Below are positions 61,072 through 64,000 of a stretch of 64,000 nt of DNA, piece by piece. The stretch's first letter is position 1. Each line of letters starts with the position of its first letter. The notes under the pieces were generated by a model. It had not been told where the DNA came from and did no database searches. It saw only the letters and a list, made by a program, of their open reading frames with translations. The stretch comes from Streptomyces cyaneochromogenes (GTDB lineage Bacteria > Actinomycetota > Actinomycetes > Streptomycetales > Streptomycetaceae): NCBI RefSeq assembly GCF_003963535.1, contig NZ_CP034539.1, forward strand, positions 930,001 to 994,000, in the 5' to 3' direction. The position numbers and the translations under genes were made by a program.

Positions 61072-61144
61072 TTGAACATCGGCCGCTTCTGTTCAACCCA
61101 CTGAATGAGGTCCTCACATGAAGACGCCGTCTACATATGAGGAC
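61072..61144 (-). promoter_or_regulatory. two operator dyads upstream of permease-gudD operon
   Basis: First, TTGAACA (61072-61078) and TGTTCAA (61090-61096) form a perfect 7-11-7 inverted repeat. Second, 61110-61144 is a 35-base dyad centred on 61127 in which 15 of 17 pairs match; its arms are GTCCTCACATG and CATATGAGGAC around AGACGCCGTCT. TGAGGTCCTCA at 61106-61116 is a further overlapping palindrome. A GntR- or IclR-type dimer is the expected binder but no such gene is in the window. Confidence 0.65.
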
Positions 61145-61182
61145 GGAGGTTATGGTCGTGGACGGTCAAGGGTCAATGGGTG

Positions 61183-61220
61183 TGCACGGATGGATTCACT
61201 CTGCACGGATGGATTCACGC
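61183..61220. repeat. 19-bp tandem duplication at F420 enzyme stop
   Basis: TGCACGGATGGATTCAC occurs at 61183-61199 and 61202-61218, period 19. The stop of the minus-strand gene (61215-61217) is in one copy, and the other copy repeats it. Confidence 0.9.
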
Positions 61221-61691
61221 GACGGCCGGCGCGGAGGCCTGCCACCCGCTCCAGTGCAGGACGGTGATCACGATCACCGGTCCGTCCGGCGGCTGCCGCC
61301 GGTACCGGGGGTACTTCTGCCGCAGCAGCTCGATCGCGGCGGCGTACTCGTAGGACGAGTCGGCCCTGTCAGACGCGTCTGACATCTCCGACGTGCCGGG
61401 CTGCAGGATCCGGGCACCGCCGTCCGCCCTCACCCACCACAGGCGGTCCCAGTCGTCGTCGTACTCGTCCACCAGCAGGCAGACGGCCGGGCTGACGGCG
61501 ATGTTGTGCAGCCGCCTGAGCCGCCGCGAACGCTTCGGTTTGCCGTCCACGGCCGTGACGATCTCGTCGCCGCGCACCGCGAACAGGACCGGCACCAGAT
61601 GGGGACGGCCCTCGGGGTCGACCGTGGCCAGCCGCGCGACGGGCGCCGCGGCGAACCGCCCGCGCGCCTCGTCCTGCCTCATGTCCGGCAT
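61215..61691 (-). CDS. PPOX-class F420-dependent oxidoreductase (Rv0121 family)
   Basis: The product is 158 residues with the split-barrel flavin/F420 fold (FAAAPVARLATVDPEGRPHLVPVLFA, then VDGKPKRSRRLRRLHNI, and DRLWWVRADGGARIL). It corresponds to the TIGR03668-type group and should use F420. The substrate is unknown. Start at 61691, three residues before a second Met. Its stop lies in a tandem repeat. Confidence 0.9.
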   Translation of the reverse strand: MPDMRQDEARGRFAAAPVARLATVDPEGRPHLVPVLFAVRGDEIVTAVDGKPKRSRRLRRLHNIAVSPAVCLLVDEYDDDWDRLWWVRADGGARILQPGTSEMSDASDRADSSYEYAAAIELLRQKYPRYRRQPPDGPVIVITVLHWSGWQASAPAVA

Positions 61692-61792
61692 GTCGGCTCC
61701 TTGGGTCCTGGCGGTACGCCCTGCCCCGACTCGGGTACCCCTATCCGTGTAACGCCCTCCTCGGGGACGACTCGGCGGATCAGGTGGTGCCG

Positions 61793-62248
61793 ATGGTCGG
61801 CGACACGGACGACGACATCGAGACACGGCGGAGCGGCGGCAGCGGCCATCGGGCGGTGCCGCACACGGCCGACGTGCGGATCGAGGCGTGGGGCGCGAGC
61901 CGGGAGCGCTGTCTGGTGGAGGCCGCGCTCGGGATGGTGGAGTGCTTCGCGGACCTCACGGCGGTACGGCCCACGTCGGTGGAGCGGGTGCGGTTCGCTG
62001 AGGAGAGCGACGAGGACCTGCTGACCGCGCTCCTCGACGAGGTGGTCTTCCGCCTCGACGTGGACGGCCGGGTCCCCGTCGACCTGGAGGCCGACACCAC
62101 GGACGGCGACCTCGACGTGCGGCTCGCGCTCGCCGACCTGGCGGACGTGGAGGTCACCGGCGCCACGCCGAAGGGCGTCTCGTGGCACGGGCTGCACATC
62201 GGGCCGGGTCCGTACGGGTGGTCGTGCGAGGTGACCGTGGACGTGTGA
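61793..62248 (+). CDS. archease
   Basis: The product is 151 residues. Family motifs are VPHTADVRIEAWG near residue 22, CLVEAALGMVECFADL, LLTALLDEVVFRLD and GATPKGVSWHGLHIGPG. Archease helps RtcB turn over by aiding guanylylation and metal loading. The convergent gene is rtcB, which makes the pairing functional even though it is not an operon. A GTG at 61784 is an alternative start. Confidence 0.93.
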   Translation: MVGDTDDDIETRRSGGSGHRAVPHTADVRIEAWGASRERCLVEAALGMVECFADLTAVRPTSVERVRFAEESDEDLLTALLDEVVFRLDVDGRVPVDLEADTTDGDLDVRLALADLADVEVTGATPKGVSWHGLHIGPGPYGWSCEVTVDV

Positions 62249-62331
62249 GGAGTACGGCCGTGGAGCCGCAGCAGACGGCATACGGCTTCCCCCCTCGACC
62301 CCCGACCCCGGGCCCCCTGCCCGCGGCGCCC

Positions 62332-63744
62332 TCAGCCCTTGACCACCCCCAGCGGCACCAGCCGGGCCACCGTCCGGCACAGTCCCGCGCCCTCGCTCAC
62401 GGCCACCACCTCGCCGACGTCCTTGTACGCCTCGGGCGTCTCCTCCGCGAGGCCCCGCAGCGACCGTGGGCGCACCGCGATGCCCGCCGACTCCAGGCGG
62501 GCCCGCAGTTCCCGGCCGCCCACCGCGCGGGCGGCCCGATGGCGGCTGAGGACCCGGCCGGCGCCGTGGCAGGTGGAGGCGAAGGCGTCTCCACCTGCCA
62601 CACCCACCAGGACGTACGAGGCGGTACCCATGGTCCCGGGAATCAGCACCGGCTGGCCGACCGCGCGCAGGTCGTCCGGCAGGTCCGGGTGGCCGGGCGG
62701 GAAGGCCCGGGTCGCACCCTTGCGGTGGACGCACAGGGTGCGGCGGGCCCCGTCCACCGGGTGGGTCTCGATCTTGGCGAGGTTGTGGGAGACGTCGTAC
62801 ACCAGCGACAGCCGGGTGTGCGCGGCGCGGCGAAAGACCCGGCGGGCCGCGTCGGACAGCAACTGGCGGTTGGCGCGGCCGTAGTTGGCCGCGGCCGCCA
62901 TCGCGCCGAGGTACCGCTGCCCCTCCGGCGACTCGACCGGTGTGCAGGCGAGTTGGCGGTCGGGGACCTTGATGTCGTACCGAGCCATCGCCCGGTCCAT
63001 CAGCCGGACGTGATCGGTGCAGATCTGGTGGCCGAGGCCGCGGGAACCGCAGTGGATCATCACGCACACCTGGCCGACGGAGAGCCCGAACGCGGTGGCC
63101 GCCGTCGCGTCGTACACCTCGTCGACGCGCTGCACCTCCAGGAAGTGGTTGGCGGAACCGAGGCTGCCGACCTGGCCCAGGCCGCGCTCCCGTGCCCGCG
63201 CGCTCACCTGGTCCACGTCGGCGTCGGCGACCGCCCCGCCGTCCTCGCAGCGCGCCAGGTCGCGCGACTCGCCGTGCCCCTCCTCCACCGCGTACCGGGA
63301 ACCGCCCCGCAGGATCCGCTCCAGCTGGCCGGGCCCGGTCAGGTGCCACACCCCGCCGGGCCCGGCGCCGCGCGGGATCGCCCGGTCCAGGCCGTCCATC
63401 ACCGCGGTCAGCGCCGACGCCAGCGCCTTGCCGTCGGTGTCGGCCGCCAGCAGCCGTACGCCGCAGGAGATGTCGAAGCCGACCCCGCCCGGTGAGACGA
63501 CCCCGCCGTCGGCCACGTCGGTCGCGGCGACGCCGCCGATGGGGAAGCCGTAGCCCCAGTGGATGTCCGGCATGGCGTACGACGCGCCGACGATCCCGGG
63601 CAGTGTGGCCACGTTGGCCACCTGCTCCAACGCCTGCTCGGCGTCCCTCAGCAACGCCCGGGACGCGAACACCACGCCGGGCACCCGCATCGGACCGTGC
63701 GGGTCCATACGGAAGCGGTGAGGAGCCTCCTCCACCAGTTCCAT
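62332..63744 (-). CDS. rtcB: RtcB RNA ligase
   Basis: The product is 470 residues. RtcB joins RNA ends with 2',3'-cyclic phosphate or 3'-phosphate using GTP and Mn. Motifs are complete: [26 protein letters not shown] (Mn Cys), [21 protein letters not shown] and the guanylated His in [12 protein letters not shown] near residue 400. The start at 63744 is chosen because GGGAGG lies six bases upstream, rather than the Met five codons earlier. With archease beside it this is an RNA repair or tRNA ligation module. The remaining 256 bases of the window hold nothing I can support. Confidence 0.95.
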   Translation of the reverse strand: MELVEEAPHRFRMDPHGPMRVPGVVFASRALLRDAEQALEQVANVATLPGIVGASYAMPDIHWGYGFPIGGVAATDVADGGVVSPGGVGFDISCGVRLLAADTDGKALASALTAVMDGLDRAIPRGAGPGGVWHLTGPGQLERILRGGSRYAVEEGHGESRDLARCEDGGAVADADVDQVSARARERGLGQVGSLGSANHFLEVQRVDEVYDATAATAFGLSVGQVCVMIHCGSRGLGHQICTDHVRLMDRAMARYDIKVPDRQLACTPVESPEGQRYLGAMAAAANYGRANRQLLSDAARRVFRRAAHTRLSLVYDVSHNLAKIETHPVDGARRTLCVHRKGATRAFPPGHPDLPDDLRAVGQPVLIPGTMGTASYVLVGVAGGDAFASTCHGAGRVLSRHRAARAVGGRELRARLESAGIAVRPRSLRGLAEETPEAYKDVGEVVAVSEGAGLCRTVARLVPLGVVKG

Positions 63745-64000
63745 GACAGCCTCCCGCACCTCGACCGACGTCCCCGTACGCCCGACACGCAGGTGCGGGG
63801 TACCCGCGCGGGCGCGTCCGTATCGCGTGAGGCGCGGCGGGTCGGCCGGGGGCGTCCCGCGCGCGGCGGTTCTGCCGGGGCGTCCAGCGGGAGATCGCCG
63901 GAGGCCGCCCGCGACACTCCGCCGGGTCCTGGCCCGCGGCGGACCGCCGGGAACCCCGCGCGACGGTTCACCATGGCCACCCCGCGGCGGTTCGCCGGAG

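Noticed and set aside
63648..64000. Minus-strand frame at the window end upstream of rtcB
   Set aside because: It overlaps the rtcB start in another frame and is low-complexity; no support.

Overview
The window is high-GC actinobacterial DNA and almost certainly Streptomyces. The signs are strong G/C at third codon positions, frequent GTG starts, GAGG-type ribosome binding sites, many ATGA/GTGA stop-start overlaps, two F420-type oxidoreductases, an RsbU-like PAS-GAF-PP2C-ATPase protein, families I associate with Streptomyces (DUF6480, DUF6766, AMIN-like) and a very large set of regulators. About 60 genes are supported. I see no insertion sequence, prophage, CRISPR array, tRNA or rRNA.

Layout. 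1-5 kb: two sugar ABC permeases, a cytoplasmic GH20 hexosaminidase and a secreted CBM3-GH16 hydrolase (amino-sugar and polysaccharide use). 5-14 kb: an RsbU-like phosphatase, then a decayed stretch with a LacI remnant and a molybdopterin oxidoreductase cut by an in-frame TAG, followed by an SRPBCC protein, a flavin-Rieske oxidoreductase and a broken GAF-ANTAR gene. 14-16 kb: small envelope proteins, including a 27-residue membrane peptide coupled to a DUF6766 gene. 16-19 kb: a CysK-fold PLP enzyme translationally coupled to an MFS transporter, then two His-rich membrane proteins. 19-28.5 kb: an exonuclease/phosphatase-fold secreted protein, a phosphotransferase, a dehydrogenase remnant, pirin with two MarR proteins, a TPR protein, a PepSY membrane protein, peptide deformylase and a disulfide oxidoreductase. 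28.6-36 kb: thioredoxin, a LacI-pobA-aldehyde dehydrogenase operon (hydroxybenzaldehyde to protocatechuate), a TetR/FMN-reductase pair, a LysR regulator and an F420 enzyme. 36-45 kb: a TerC gene with most of its middle deleted, an esterase, a PucR-like regulator, a MarR, a CoA transferase, an SDR/XRE divergent pair, a lipoprotein and a fructosamine-kinase-like protein. 45-56 kb: an IorA/IorB-type molybdenum hydroxylase, flavin monooxygenases, and a resorcinol/hydroxyquinol operon (flavin hydroxylase, intradiol dioxygenase, maleylacetate reductase) divergent from a Fis/GAF regulator. 56-64 kb: YceI, DUF5519, PPK2, glucarate dehydratase with a gluconate-type permease under a large dyad operator, an F420 enzyme, archease and RtcB.

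Together this looks like an accessory catabolic and stress region of the kind found on Streptomyces chromosome arms. It is rich in aromatic and sugar-acid degradation, each module carrying its own local regulator. Six genes are visibly broken (nonsense, frameshift or internal deletion). Five genes carry short tandem duplications exactly at their stop codons. Those duplications, the 35-bp dyad upstream of the sugar-acid permease, the coupled 27-residue peptide and the PLP enzyme-MFS pair are the least conventional signals.
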